DNA of 64,000 nucleotides from NCBI GenBank assembly GCA_025175895.1, contig CM046008.1:28103255-28167254 (forward strand). The letters are read 5' to 3'. Under the pieces are notes generated by a model. That model was not told where the DNA came from. It searched no databases and was given only the letters and a program-made list of their open reading frames with translations. Below, piece by piece: positions 23,118-33,742 of this stretch. A program made the position numbers and the translations under genes. Within the stretch, counting starts at the first letter, position 1. The number at the start of each line of letters is the position of its first letter. The stretch is from Wurfbainia villosa (lineage: Eukaryota; Streptophyta; Magnoliopsida; Zingiberales; Zingiberaceae).

Positions 23118-25503
23118 CCTAGGTTCTACGATGCCGCCATACAATATTGTTTTTGTGTCGAGTCTTGGATTCTCGGGAGTTGATTTGTTTCGGTTTTGGT
23201 TTTCTGAGATGAGACTGACAGTGGCCTGAGCTCTAAGCAACACGAAGTAAGTATTCCTGATGACTTATTTTCTAGTTGGATACTTATCTAGATTTGATTA
23301 ACTAGTGTATACAGTTAGAGTTATTATACATGTACAGACTCGTCGTAGAAGTCGTCCACCGAGGCGACTAACCGGAGTTACCTTTAGTGTTTATACTCCC
23401 GGTTTTGTTGGCTATGCATTTAGTGTATATAACAGGGAATAACATGTAGTGTGTTGGTTATTATTCATAACCGTGATATGAGTTAACCACAGGAATGACC
23501 TGTTGAGTCTGTGAGTCTTGAACATGTGTTGAAAAGGTGATTTACCTTTGAGAGCCGACTGATACCGAGTCAGAAAATAGGGGTCAAGTCATCACATTTC
23601 TTGTGGAAATCAGAGAGACTACACTCTTAGAGATTTTCACTAATTATGCTAGTCAGATCATTACCTGTTGAGTAATGGACAAGACAAGTAGGCTATTGTT
23701 GATGCAGATAGCGGAAGGCTAGTTTACGGTGTTTCATAGGGATTTTGATCCTTGAGTTGTGCGTACTTGGTTGTATAACTTTGAATGTACTTTTGAGTAC
23801 TTAACTCTTGTTATATAGAGAAAGTAGAGTTATTTGTATACCATTATCGGGATTAAGCCGATATTTGGTGGTAAATGCAGAAAATAACATTGGGGAATAA
23901 TATATCACTTGATTATGGTTTAGTGATGTTGAGAGAGAGTATTTTCCCATGTTATTTTCTGTGACACATTGTAGAGGATTCTTGAGCTTCAAGTAGGTTG
24001 AGCGTCGATAACGGGAATACTGTGCAGAGTCATTAGACTTGCAGAGTTTACGCTCACCTAATAGCTCAAGAATGTGAATGAATGTTTTAAGCCACCCACG
24101 GTTGTTGGCTTACTATTGGATTAAGATGACTGGATCTTCTATCATATCCTGTCGGAAGACGTTGGATTGAGTCAGGCGTTTAGAAATGACTTTGTACAAG
24201 TGTTTAAGAGTTGGAGACCGATAAGCAGATATTTCAGGTCAACTTATTAGAGTCAGAAGACTCTTACTGTTGGATAAAAGGAGAAAGATCGGAGTCATAG
24301 GCCTTGAGCTATTTTCCGATTATAGAAGACCAACCACAGATCACCAGGATGTTCTCGTGCACATTAGTGAAATCAGAACAAAGACTCTGAAGGGATTATG
24401 TGCGTGCAGTGCGGATCACGAAGACAAGCGAAGTCAGATTATCCATTCGATCAGTTCATCTGTTGCTATTGTAAGCAACCAGTACAGTTGAGGAGGTGTA
24501 TTTTGAAGACTCAGTTGAAGACTATCGATGGGGTTCCGGGAGGATGATGCACCATCTCGACAGTAGAGATCAGCACAGAAGATTGGGTTATCTCATTAGC
24601 AGCGACCCACTACCTCAGGCGTGGTTAGAGTTCCGTGATACTTCTCTTCAAGGGAAGTGATTTACGCAGCAGTATCAGTAGAAGACATCATAGAAGACTC
24701 ATGCAAACAACAACAACCGTTACCCCCTAGATGTGGATTGGCTTTGTACAGAGGAGAGAGTATACGACGGTGGTCGTATCTATTCAATATTCTACAGTTA
24801 CAGCTCGTAGGATTAAGTGATGGGATCAGATGATCTAGGAAAACCTCAGATTATTCATCGTAGAAATGCGATCGCTTTGTCGTGGACTATTGGATCTGAT
24901 CTTGTTCTCTTCGTTGAAAGGCCGAGACCTGCGGGGAGCCTTTGGATCGGATCGACAGATAATTGATCGTTCAGGGTATTACTTTAGTTTACCCTCTGGG
25001 TTAATATATTGAGAGATTCTTGTAGTTTACAGGTATCTTTGTCTAGAACATTCTTTGTTCGGATTAGAAGGGTTCCTTTACATCGACTTGTGGGTCGGGG
25101 GTATCTCTACCGTCAGGTGAGATATCGACCAATAATTAAGAAGTCAAGGGATGCCCTTAGACTTTGATAGACATACCTTTACAGTAGACATATCCTTACA
25201 GATGGTTAAATTGTTGAAAGTATGGTATGATATGTCTCTCAGATGCGCGTATAATCCGAGAGCATTCGTATGTAGTTTCAGATGAACTCCTAGGCTTGTC
25301 GCTGCATAGGCAAGCGGAGTAGGCGATCGGAGTGATTTTGAAGATAGTGTCGATATCGAATACCTCATACGAGTGATAATTTTATTGGTATCAGTGTTGC
25401 CAAACACTATGGAAATTGGAAGAACGTAAGTTGTGATTATAGGATATGTTAGAGAGGTTATTTATCTGTCCCAGTATTTCTCCTTGAGAAGATCCGAAAC
25501 TCT

Positions 25504-25665
25504 TTGTTAAAAGAGAGATGGACCTTTGAGATTATGGATTGATTATTGATGATGGAATGCGATAGTCGTTGAAAGTGAATATCCTTCATTGTGGATAGAT
25601 GATCTATTTAGATTAGCTAAGGACACCTGTGTATACTCTAGGGTTGATTTACGATTGGAGTGTTG
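25504..25665 (+). pseudogene. pol: Ty3/gypsy reverse transcriptase remnant (copy B)
   Basis: It carries the same motif order as copy A (VK..DG.LRL.IDY, then SEYPSLWIDDLF, then CVYSRVDLR) and the same two stop codons after IDY. The shared inactivating changes mean the internals were already dead before or when they were duplicated. The YxDD segment is absent. Confidence 0.7.
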
Positions 25666-25720
25666 ATATTGTAGTGACATGATGTCATATAATTATCAGT
25701 GTCATTGTGATGATTGATAT

Positions 25721-27556
25721 TGTTAGTGAAAGCCCTAGAGCCAATCATATGATGATTGTTGCATGGACTTTATTGTATCATATTCCTATTTATTAAGGCA
25801 TGGTTATTATATTTACTTGTATTGGTGCCAAATAACTAAATATAATAATGTCCTTGAGTAGTAGGTTCTTATCTATATCAATCGATTGGTTGAATCGATA
25901 ATGAGATGATATAGAGAACACTACTCTTAATCATTCCTAGTCGAGTATTAACATTCAGGGACAATGTTAATGCGTAGAGACTAGCATGTAGGTCAACAAG
26001 ATGACTTGATCTCACAAGTCATGGATATGAGATATCAAGTTGACACATGGGTATGCATTGGAGAATGTATACTGAATGACCCGCCATGAGAAAGTATCAT
26101 GGATCGTTATATGAGTGTCATATACTTTCTCATGTGGCTATTAGTATGACTATTAGTCCTTAGACCTGAAGTCACCATGGTTCCCTACATAATGAATTGC
26201 ATACTTTGGCTTCGTCAAACGTCACCCGTAAATGGGTGGACTATAAAGGCGATTACTGGGTATGTAACGAATTATGCGGAGGGATGTGAGTGATGTAGAT
26301 GGGATCTATCCCTCCTATATGACCGGGGTGACATCGATATTCTTGATAGAGTGAGACCACGAGGTGCATGGCCATGCCCAAATGAGTCAATATGAGATAT
26401 TGAGCTCATTTGATTAGAGTGAGTCTACTTGGAGTTCAAGATTTAGATTGTACCGAGGATGACACGGTCTATGCCTCGATTGGTCAATCTAGATGTCAAG
26501 GATAGAGGGACATTGTCACATATTGTGAGAGTCACAATTAGTAGTCACAAAGGTGATGTTGGAGCTCAACATTCTTGTAACTTGGGTAGCAATGATGTGT
26601 TGCTAGATACCGCTCATTGCTTATGTTCCTAAATCGGTTTAGGGACATTGCCAGCGTTACAAGAACCTATAGTCACACACATAAGAGCAATTAGATGGAG
26701 ATTAGGTTCATATGATGAACCATGAGGATTAGGTTCATGGGATGAACCAAATTGGATTAAGAGTAATCCAAATTAGACTAATTGAGTTAGACTCAAGTTG
26801 ATTCAAGTGTTGAATGAGTCTAATTGAGATTTGATTCATCAAATCAATTTAAATTAATGAATGAAGATTCATTAAATTAAATTGACTTGAGTCAAGTGGT
26901 TAGATTTGATCAACCATGGGAGATTAGAGGTCAAGTTTGACTTGACTTGAGAGGGAAGATGAAAGGTCAAGTTTGACTTGACCAAATGCCATGTCATGAT
27001 GATGACTTGGCATGGCCGGCCAATGATGATGCTCCACATCATCATTGACTTGGTCAATTGGTGCCACATCATGAGGGAGACCAAGGGTCATGGGAGTTAC
27101 ATGCATGCATGTAACCCCCCTTCCATGAAGTGGCCGGCCACTTTGGGGTTATGGGTGGTGAATTCATTTGGTGAGTTACACTCTTGACTTCATCTTCAAC
27201 CTTGGAACTTTTCCTCTCAAGCTCTCTCCCTCTCCTTCCTCATCTTGCCGAGACACCCTAGGAGTGCTAGCACACTCAAGTGTGTTTTTCTTCCACCTAT
27301 TGCTTGTGTGGATACCATAGAGGAGTGTGCACTTGACACTCTCGAGTTCCGGCGGACTTTTGGACGAGCGGGATTTGCGAAGGGCATCGCATCGAGGGTA
27401 ATGATCTTATCTCTTAGATCTAAGGTAGATCTAGGGTTTTTTATACAAGCACATACATGTTTTGTTTTAATACTTCATCGCACGGATCCGTGGTCGGGGG
27501 CTTCCGAGGTTTCCGCAATGCAAAAAGCGGTTTTTGCGGCTCGGAAAAACCCAACA
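25721..27556 (+). repeat. C2 5' LTR
   Basis: 1836 bp, TGTTAGTGAAAG to CCCAACA. It carries a dense group of W-box cores (TTGAC[C/T], both strands, about 11 between 26881 and 27190) and two perfect palindromes: an 18-mer at 27097-27114 (TTACATGCATGCATGTAA) and a 16-mer at 27128-27143 (AAGTGGCCGGCCACTT). It differs from the right LTR by few substitutions but by a cluster of 1-5-bp changes between about 26210 and 26460. Confidence 0.92.
26881..27190. promoter_or_regulatory. W-box and palindrome cluster in C2 LTR
   Basis: About eleven TTGACC/TTGACT cores or their complements occur in about 310 bp, several arranged as short hairpins (GGTCAAGT...ACTTGACC). Such cores are the binding element of plant WRKY regulators. 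The cluster precedes a CT-rich stretch at about 27200-27245 that could be near the transcript start. It is also present in the right LTR at about 34895-35204. Confidence 0.5.
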
Positions 27557-27557
27557 G

Positions 27558-27570
27558 TGGTATCAGAGTC
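27558..27570 (+). other. Primer-binding site of C2
   Basis: TGGTATCAGAGTC lies one base after the 5' LTR, of tRNA-iMet type. Confidence 0.9.
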
Positions 27571-29200
27571 ACGTGCGAAGCATGTATGTGTTTCGTTTTT
27601 GTAGTTTTTATATTAGATATAAAAATTACAGATTTATATGTTTCTGTAAATTTTCTTATTTTATAGAATTTTTGGGTATTTTTCTCGTAGAGTCGAAGCA
27701 ACGAGTGTTGGGACACTCGTAGGCTTCCACCGTCAAGAAAAACTCTCCGAATCGGCGAGTTCTCGCTTTAGGTTTTTGGGATAGCGACTTAATTCACTGT
27801 AAGATCATTGTAGGGACACTCGCGAAGTTTATTTTTGCAGTAGGCGCTGCCCTATCCCGAAAGGGGCCATGTCCTTGATCGCGCGAAACCGCTTAGCGGG
27901 ACGTTCGAGGGTGACTCATAAATTCAAAATAAATTAGGAAAAATTATATAAATTTTCTGTAAAAATACATAATTTAGAATTATGTATAATTCTGTGATTG
28001 TCATGGCCCAATAACCCAATTGGATTGGATTATGTGTGTTGTAATTCATAATACGGCCTGCGTGCCGTTTTGTGGTTGTGCGTGTTGTAAAGTGTTTGCG
28101 ACCTGCGCGTCGCACCTATTCTTTTAATATTCTAGTTATAAATAGTTTTAGACTCGAATGTAACTCGAGTTTCGCATTTGTAATGTACAAAAATGGAGCG
28201 GTGGAAAGTCCACTTGAAGACGAGCTTACGAGAAGGGTGACGACGACACATGGCGGTCAAAGGAAGCGCTTGGAGAAGCCGGTAGCCTTAGGTTGACCGT
28301 CCGATCTTCTCATTGGCTTGAGAAGATCGTAGTAGGGCCATGACTATATCACATTTAATGATATATATATATATGTTGATATATATATATATGTATATTT
28401 AATTGATTTTGCTTGTATGTATGTGATGCATGCTAGTAGAAACATGTTTGTATGTATATGATGCATGCTAGGTTAATTTTCTTGTATGTATATGATGCAT
28501 GCTAGAATAATTAATGTATGTATATGATGCATGCTAATATAGGATAATAAAGGCCTAAATGCGTATAAGATACACATTACGATTAGATTAGATCATAATC
28601 GAATCAACTCGAAAATGCCTACCGAGCCTTGATACCCATCACTACCTCGATCATTTGTTGTTGTTGAATCGCCAAAGCGAGCAACGCATATTATCTTGGT
28701 AGGGTGCGGAGGGACAATCTTGGTCCCGCCTATCACGACTCGGGTTAGAGTAAGCTCAATTAGATTGAGCAAAACTAGTTAACTCAATTGGATCGAGTAG
28801 AACTATAGGCATATTCCAATCGTTGGAAAGATAGGTTAAGATCATTTACACTAAATCTTGGCGATTTAGCCAAAGCTAACTCAAGGTCTTTTGTAAATGT
28901 GGGTCTTAATCCTATAAACAAGAGTTGCATAGAGATGTAATCGGTAATGTGTTACCCACCGATCGTACTAAGTCTTGGGCGATTTAGCCAAAGCTAACTC
29001 AAGGCTTAGTATGATGTGGATCTTGTCCCGCAGGAATTATAGCTAGTTTGTATGAATCTAGTAAAAGTGGTTTGACCACATCCATAACTCGATTCTACAA
29101 AATTCCTATAATTTAGTGGGAGCATCATTTGATTAAAGGCCTAATTAAATGATAAAAGGAATATGATATTAATCCTCTGTATTGTATGTTGTAGATTACT
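27571..29200 (+). other. C2 untranslated leader with short repeats
   Basis: 1.6 kb between the primer site and gag with no protein domain. At 28411-28540 a GTATGTATATGATGCATGCTA unit recurs four times with 33-36-bp spacing. A segment containing GATTTAGCCAAAGCTAACTC recurs at about 28850-28890 and 28970-29010. A TATAAATAG sequence occurs near 28137, but its use as a promoter is doubtful because it lies downstream of the LTR. Confidence 0.7.
28411..28540. repeat. Four-copy ATGCATGC repeat in C2 leader
   Basis: Four spaced copies of a roughly 22-bp core (GTATGTATRTGATGCATGCT) separated by AT-rich linkers of 11-14 bp. Each core carries a GATGCATGC part-palindrome, so the leader RNA could form serial stem-loops. 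Confidence 0.8.
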
Positions 29201-29812
29201 ATGTCAACAAACACGAACACTCTCTCTCTGCGATCTGTCCTTGAGAAGGACAAGCTCAATGGAGCAAATTTCCTGGATTGGTACAGGAACCTGAGAATTG
29301 TTCTCACCCAAGAAAGGAAGTTGTACGTCCTGGAGCAGCCCATTCCGGAGGCACCTCCTGCCAATGCCTCACGAGCTGACAAAGATGCTTACAAGAAGCA
29401 TCAAGATGATGCATTAGATGTGTCATGTCTAATGCTCGCGACCATGAACTCTGAGCTTCAGAAGCAACACGAGTTCATGAATGCTTATGATATGGTTGGA
29501 CATCTTCGTCAACTATATCAAGGACAAGCTAGGCATGAGAGATATGAAGTCTCTAAGGCATTATTTGGGTCCAAAATGCAAGACGGGACTCCCGTAGGTA
29601 CATATGTACTCAAAATGATTGGGTACGTAGAAAACCTACAAAGGCTGGGATTCCCACTTGGCCAAGAGCTGGCCACTGACCTAATCTTGCAATCTTTGCC
29701 AAGAGCCTTCGATCAATTTGTCATGAATTATAACATGAATGAAATTGATAAGTCATTGCCTGAAATGCTCAGCATGTTGAGAACTGCAGAGCTTAACCTT
29801 AAGAAGAAGTAA
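29201..29812 (+). CDS. gag: C2 gag N-terminal region (203 aa, intact frame)
   Basis: Opens at an ATG right after the leader and reads 203 residues. It starts with MSTNTNTLSLRSVLEKDKLN followed by GANFLDWYRNLRIVL, the usual copia gag entry. The middle region (about residues 70-190: LMLATMNSELQKQHE, Y.M...L..LY, ATDLILQSLP) matches the UBN2/retrotran-gag type capsid domain. The family protein is normally longer: after the stop, basic Lys/Gly-rich codons continue (29823-29915), and the place expected to hold a CCHC zinc knuckle (about 29935-29990) is scrambled. The protein would form the cytoplasmic particle around element RNA. It is the best preserved coding segment of C2; the short C-terminus probably leaves it unable to bind RNA normally. 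Confidence 0.85.
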   Translation: MSTNTNTLSLRSVLEKDKLNGANFLDWYRNLRIVLTQERKLYVLEQPIPEAPPANASRADKDAYKKHQDDALDVSCLMLATMNSELQKQHEFMNAYDMVGHLRQLYQGQARHERYEVSKALFGSKMQDGTPVGTYVLKMIGYVENLQRLGFPLGQELATDLILQSLPRAFDQFVMNYNMNEIDKSLPEMLSMLRTAELNLKKK

Positions 29813-29822
29813 ATCGACACCA

Positions 29823-30273
29823 TTTTGATGGTGCAGAAGAAGAAAGGCAAGGGCAAGCCTAAAGGTAAGGGAAAGTCCCAAGCCAAGGGCAAAGGCAAAA
29901 AAACTTAAACCCAAAGGAGGGGTAGCCAAGGAAGGGGCTTGCTTCTTACGAAGGAAGGGAGGAAGCTGAGCTATGCAAGGTATACCTGGAAGATCTTAAG
30001 AAGAAGAGAAGTGAGACTTCTACTTCAGGTATAAATGTTATAGAAGTCAATCTATCTATTTCTTCATCATGGGTATTAGATACCGGATGTGCATCTCACA
30101 TTTGTACCAATGTGCAGAGGCTAAGAAATAGCAGGGCATTGACAAAGGGCGAGGTGGACCTACGAGTAGGCAATGGAGCAAGGGTTGCTGCTGTTGCTGT
30201 AGGAACTTATGATCTATCTCTGCCCTCTGGGCTTGTACTAGAATTAGATGAATGTTGTTATGTGCCTGCCTTA
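29823..30273 (+). pseudogene. pol: C2 gag tail and protease remnant
   Basis: Basic residues of the gag tail are followed by a frame-broken zinc-knuckle zone. From about 30026 there is a readable protease: SSSWVLDTGCASHIC, with the catalytic DTG codons at 30079-30087, then VGNGARVAAVAVGTY and CYVPAL. Copia proteases cleave the polyprotein during particle maturation. The frame is cut at 30273 by the TRIM, whose duplication cctta interrupts the coding sequence; the same frame region resumes at 30908. Confidence 0.8.
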
Positions 30274-30907
30274 TGTTAGTGCTTATAAGCTCCACATATC
30301 TCCACAATGGCATGATATTGTCCACTTTGGGCCCAAGCCCTCATGGTTTTGTTTTTGGGCTTTACCCAAAAGGCCTCATACCAATGGAGATATCTTTTTT
30401 CTTATAAGCACATGATCTTTTCCATGTCTTAGCAATGTGGGACTTTGATTGTATTCCTCATACTCCCAACAATCCCCCCCTCAAACGAAGGACCACATTG
30501 GGCCCCCCCTCAAGCCTATCCCTCCTCGAAGGATTTTCTCTGCTTGATGTCCGATCTTCAACCCACCAGGACTTCCTGCCAGTTGTTCGGTCCCCCCGAC
30601 CCAACTAGACTTCCTTCCTGATGTCTGGTTCTCTTGATCCGGACGTGGGAGCTCAACTTCCTTCGTTCGAGGTTCATGGCTTGACATGGACCATGGCTCT
30701 GATACCAATTGTTAGTGCTTATAAGCTCCACATATCTCCACAATGACATGATATTGTCCACTTTGGGCCCAAGCCCTCATGGTTTTGTTTTTGGGCTTTA
30801 CCCAAAAGGCCTCATACCAATGGAGATATCTTTTTTCTTATAAGCACATGATCTTTTCCATGTCTTAGCAATGTGGGACTTTGATTGTATTCCTCATACT
30901 CCCAACA
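30274..30907 (-). mobile_element. TRIM (miniature LTR retrotransposon), 634 bp
   Basis: Two 198-bp LTRs (30274-30471 and 30710-30907) start TGTTAGTGC and end CCCAACA. The insertion has a perfect 5-bp duplication cctta (30269-30273, 30908-30912). Next to the right LTR, the minus strand reads TTGGTATCAGAGCC, an iMet primer site. Next to the left LTR, the minus strand shows a G-rich polypurine tract. The element is therefore minus-strand with only 238 bp between LTRs and no coding capacity. The LTRs are almost identical, so it is young relative to its host. The LTRs contain a CCCACATTG motif on the minus strand but no 5S rRNA-like box, so it is not Cassandra. Confidence 0.93.
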
Positions 30908-31917
30908 CCTTAACTAAGAACATCATTTCAGTTTCTTGTTTGGACAAGAAAGGTTTTTCATTTATAATAAAGAACAAATGTTGTTCAGTTTATTTAAATG
31001 ATATGTTCTATTGTAGTGCACCTCTAATGAACGGACTCTACTTTCTAGACTTAGAGAGCCCTATCTATAACATAAGTACCAAGAGGTTCAAGTCAAATGA
31101 GTTGAACCAAACCTATCTCTGGCATTGTCGCTTAGGTCACATAAATGAGAGTCGCTTATCTCAGCTCCATAAGGATGGGCTGCTAGACTCATTTGATTTT
31201 GAATCATATGAGACATGCGAGTCTTGCCTTTTAGGCAAGATGACCAAGACTCCCTTTAGTGGACATAGCGAAAGAGCAACAGATTTGTTAGGACTTATAC
31301 ATAGTGATGTATGTGGTCCTTTGATATTCTGCTAGAGGTGGTTAGTGTACTTCATTTCATTTCTTTGAGATATGGTTATGTGTATCTTATGACACATAAA
31401 TCTGAATCCTTTGAAAAGTTCAAAGAATTCAAGAATGAAGTACAAAACCGACAGCAGAGTATTAAGATACTTGATCGGATCGAGGTGGTGAATACCTTAG
31501 CCATGAGTTTCGTGACTATCTAGTGTGAGTGTGGGATTCTATCCCAACTCACTCCTCTGGAACACCACGGTGGAATGGTGTATCCAAAGGAGGAATCGTA
31601 CCCTATTGGATATGGTACAATCTATGATGAGTCACCACAGATCTTCCTATATCCTTTTGAGGATATGCTCTGACCACAGACCTTTACCCTTAGCAATGTA
31701 CCATCCAAGGTCAGTGGTAAAGACACCATATCACGATATGGACAGGAAAAATCCCAAGATGTCTTTTATGAGGATTTGGGGTTGTGAGGCTTACGTTGAC
31801 GTCAAGTCTCGATATTTGGGACCCAATCATAGGTGCTATTTTGTTGGATATCCCAAGGATACTAAGGGATATTACTTCTACATTCCCAATCGGCACAAAG
31901 TGTTTGTGGCAAAGTAG
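30908..31917 (+). pseudogene. pol: C2 GAG-pre-integrase and integrase remnant
   Basis: From 30913 the frame is open to 31335 and shows the HHCC module (WHCRLGH...CESCLLGKMTK) and the core start LIHSDVCGP with the first catalytic Asp. A stop follows. Integrase-like residues continue in other frames: RYGYVYLM.HKSESFEKFKEF (31370-31430), then the later core and C-terminal region with MSFMRIWGCEAYV and YFVGYPKDTKGYYFY (31750-31880). The second Asp and the Glu cannot be placed with confidence because of indels at about 31440-31520. The protein would insert element DNA in the nucleus; this copy cannot. Confidence 0.82.
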
Positions 31918-33742
31918 GGTTTTTCTAGAAAGGATTTTGTTTCTAGAAAAACTAGGTGGGAGCACCTTCGATCTTGAAGAAATTCAAGATAAGGACCATA
32001 TGCTGAGGCCTTGATGGAGGTTGAGCAGGGAACCACAAAGTGTTGTGGGTGATGAGGTTGTTGCACAAAGAGTTGTGGAACAACCACTGTTCAAGTAGAC
32101 CTACCTCTTCGCAGTCCGATAGGTCGTCGTCGGCTGAGAGATACTCATTTCTCTTGTCGACCATGATGACGTTATGCTCATTGAGAATGAGCCTACCTCC
32201 CATCGAGGAAGGTGATGAGCCCAGATTGAGAAATGGCTAAAAACGCTGAGATCCGAGATGGAATCCATGTACACTAACCAAGTATGGACTTTGGTTGATC
32301 CACGAATTGAGCAAACCCATTGGGTGTAAGTGGGTCTTTAGGAGAAGGACATGGATGGACTTACACCTACCTATAAGGGCGATTGGTGGCTAAAGGTTTC
32401 AGCAAATTCATGGTATTGACTATGATGAAACCTTTTCTCCGATGGCGATGTTTAAGTCCATTCGGATCTTGCTTGCTATTGCGATACCACGATTATGAGA
32501 TCTGGCGGATGGATGTCAAAACCGCGTTTACGAATGGAAACTTACTCGAGGATGTGTACATGACAACCCGAGGGTTTTGTAGATCCACGGACATCTTGGG
32601 AAGGTATGCAGGTGCAAGGTCCATTTATGGGCTAAAGCAAGCTTCTCGGGTGGAATCTTCGATTGATGATGCGATCAAGCAGTTTGGTTTCATCAAGAAT
32701 GAAGATGAACCTGTGTCTACAAGAGGGTTAATGGGAACACAGTTGTGTTCCTTATCTTTATGTGGATGACATACTACTCATTAGGAATGACATCCCTTCG
32801 CTCTGATGCATGAAGACTTGGTGAGGCGTGCTTCTCAATGAAGGACTTAGGTGAAGCGGCAGTATTCTAGGCATCAAGATCTATAGAGATAGATCTAAGA
32901 GATTTCTTGGCCTAAGTCGAGTACATACATTGACACGGTATTACTTGGTTTGCCATGCGAGAATTCCAAGAAAGGACTTACTGGATGTCACATGGTGTGA
33001 GTCTTTCGAAGACTCAAAGTCCCTCTTCTAGAGAGGAGAGAGGACCGCATGGATAAGATCCCTACATACGCTATAGGATCTATCGTATGCGCCATGTTGT
33101 GTACTCGTCTTGATGTCTCGTATGCTTTGAGCAGCATGAGTAGATACGGTCGGATCGGTGGCGTCCATGGATAGCGATCGAGAATATTCTTAAGTACTTG
33201 AGAAGGACTAAAGAATATTTCTTGATATTTGGAGGCGATGAGAGCTAGGCTGTAAAGGGTTACTGATGCCCCTTCAAGCCCGGCGGGATGATTACGGATC
33301 GCGATCGGGTTCGTGTTTTGCTTGAATGGTGGTAGCGTGAGTGGAAGAGTTGGGCGGAGACGATTCTTGATTCTACAACAGAGGCCGAGTATATCGCTGC
33401 ATCTGAGGCAGCAAAGGAGGCAGTTTGGATCCGCAAGTTCATTACTGAGCTTGGGGTGGTTCCTAGCATTGCAGATCCTATAGAGCTCTATTGTGAAAAC
33501 AATGGAGCGATTGCACAGGCTAAGGAACCTCGCTCACACCAGCGGACCAAACACATACTACGGCTCTTCCATCTCATTCGAGAGATCATCGATAGAGGAG
33601 ATGTGAAGATTTGCAGAGTACCCACAGAGGCTAACATCGCAGATCCCTTGACCAAGGCTTTGGCACAGAAAAAGCATGATGGTCACACTAGGTCATTGGG
33701 TATTAGATACTACGGTGATTGGCACTAGTGCTAGTGGGAGAT
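31918..33742 (+). pseudogene. pol: C2 reverse transcriptase and RNase H remnant
   Basis: RT motifs are scattered over three frames: W.LVDP near 32290, then GIDYDETFSPMAMFKSIR (32405-32470), YGLKQAS (32625-32645) and the active site YVDD at 32759-32770. Many 1-2-bp indels break the frame between 32300 and 33330. RNase H is better kept: DSTTEAEYIAASEAAKEAVW (33365-33430), LYCENNGAIA (about 33487-33516) and the copia tail ADPLTKAL (about 33640), ending at 33728. The domain order and the ADPLTKAL tail identify Ty1/copia. Confidence 0.85.
33733..33742 (+). other. Polypurine tract of C2
   Basis: AGTGGGAGAT lies immediately before the 3' LTR, the usual copia form. Confidence 0.85.

Larger units (their letters stand above)
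23099..25720 (+). mobile_element. Internal region B of Gc, left part
   Basis: Collinear and very similar to 8358-10965, including the same broken RT. It ends in the target duplication gatat (25716-25720), where C2 is inserted. The empty site is preserved in internal A (gattgatatatcatc, near 10956). There is no recognisable gag in the first 2.4 kb. Confidence 0.88.

Noticed and set aside
28130..28145. TATAAATAG in C2 leader as a promoter
   Set aside because: It is downstream of the 5' LTR and primer site, so it is probably a chance match in AT-rich sequence.
30274..30907. Cassandra-type TRIM with 5S rRNA promoter
   Set aside because: The LTRs lack recognisable 5S internal control regions.
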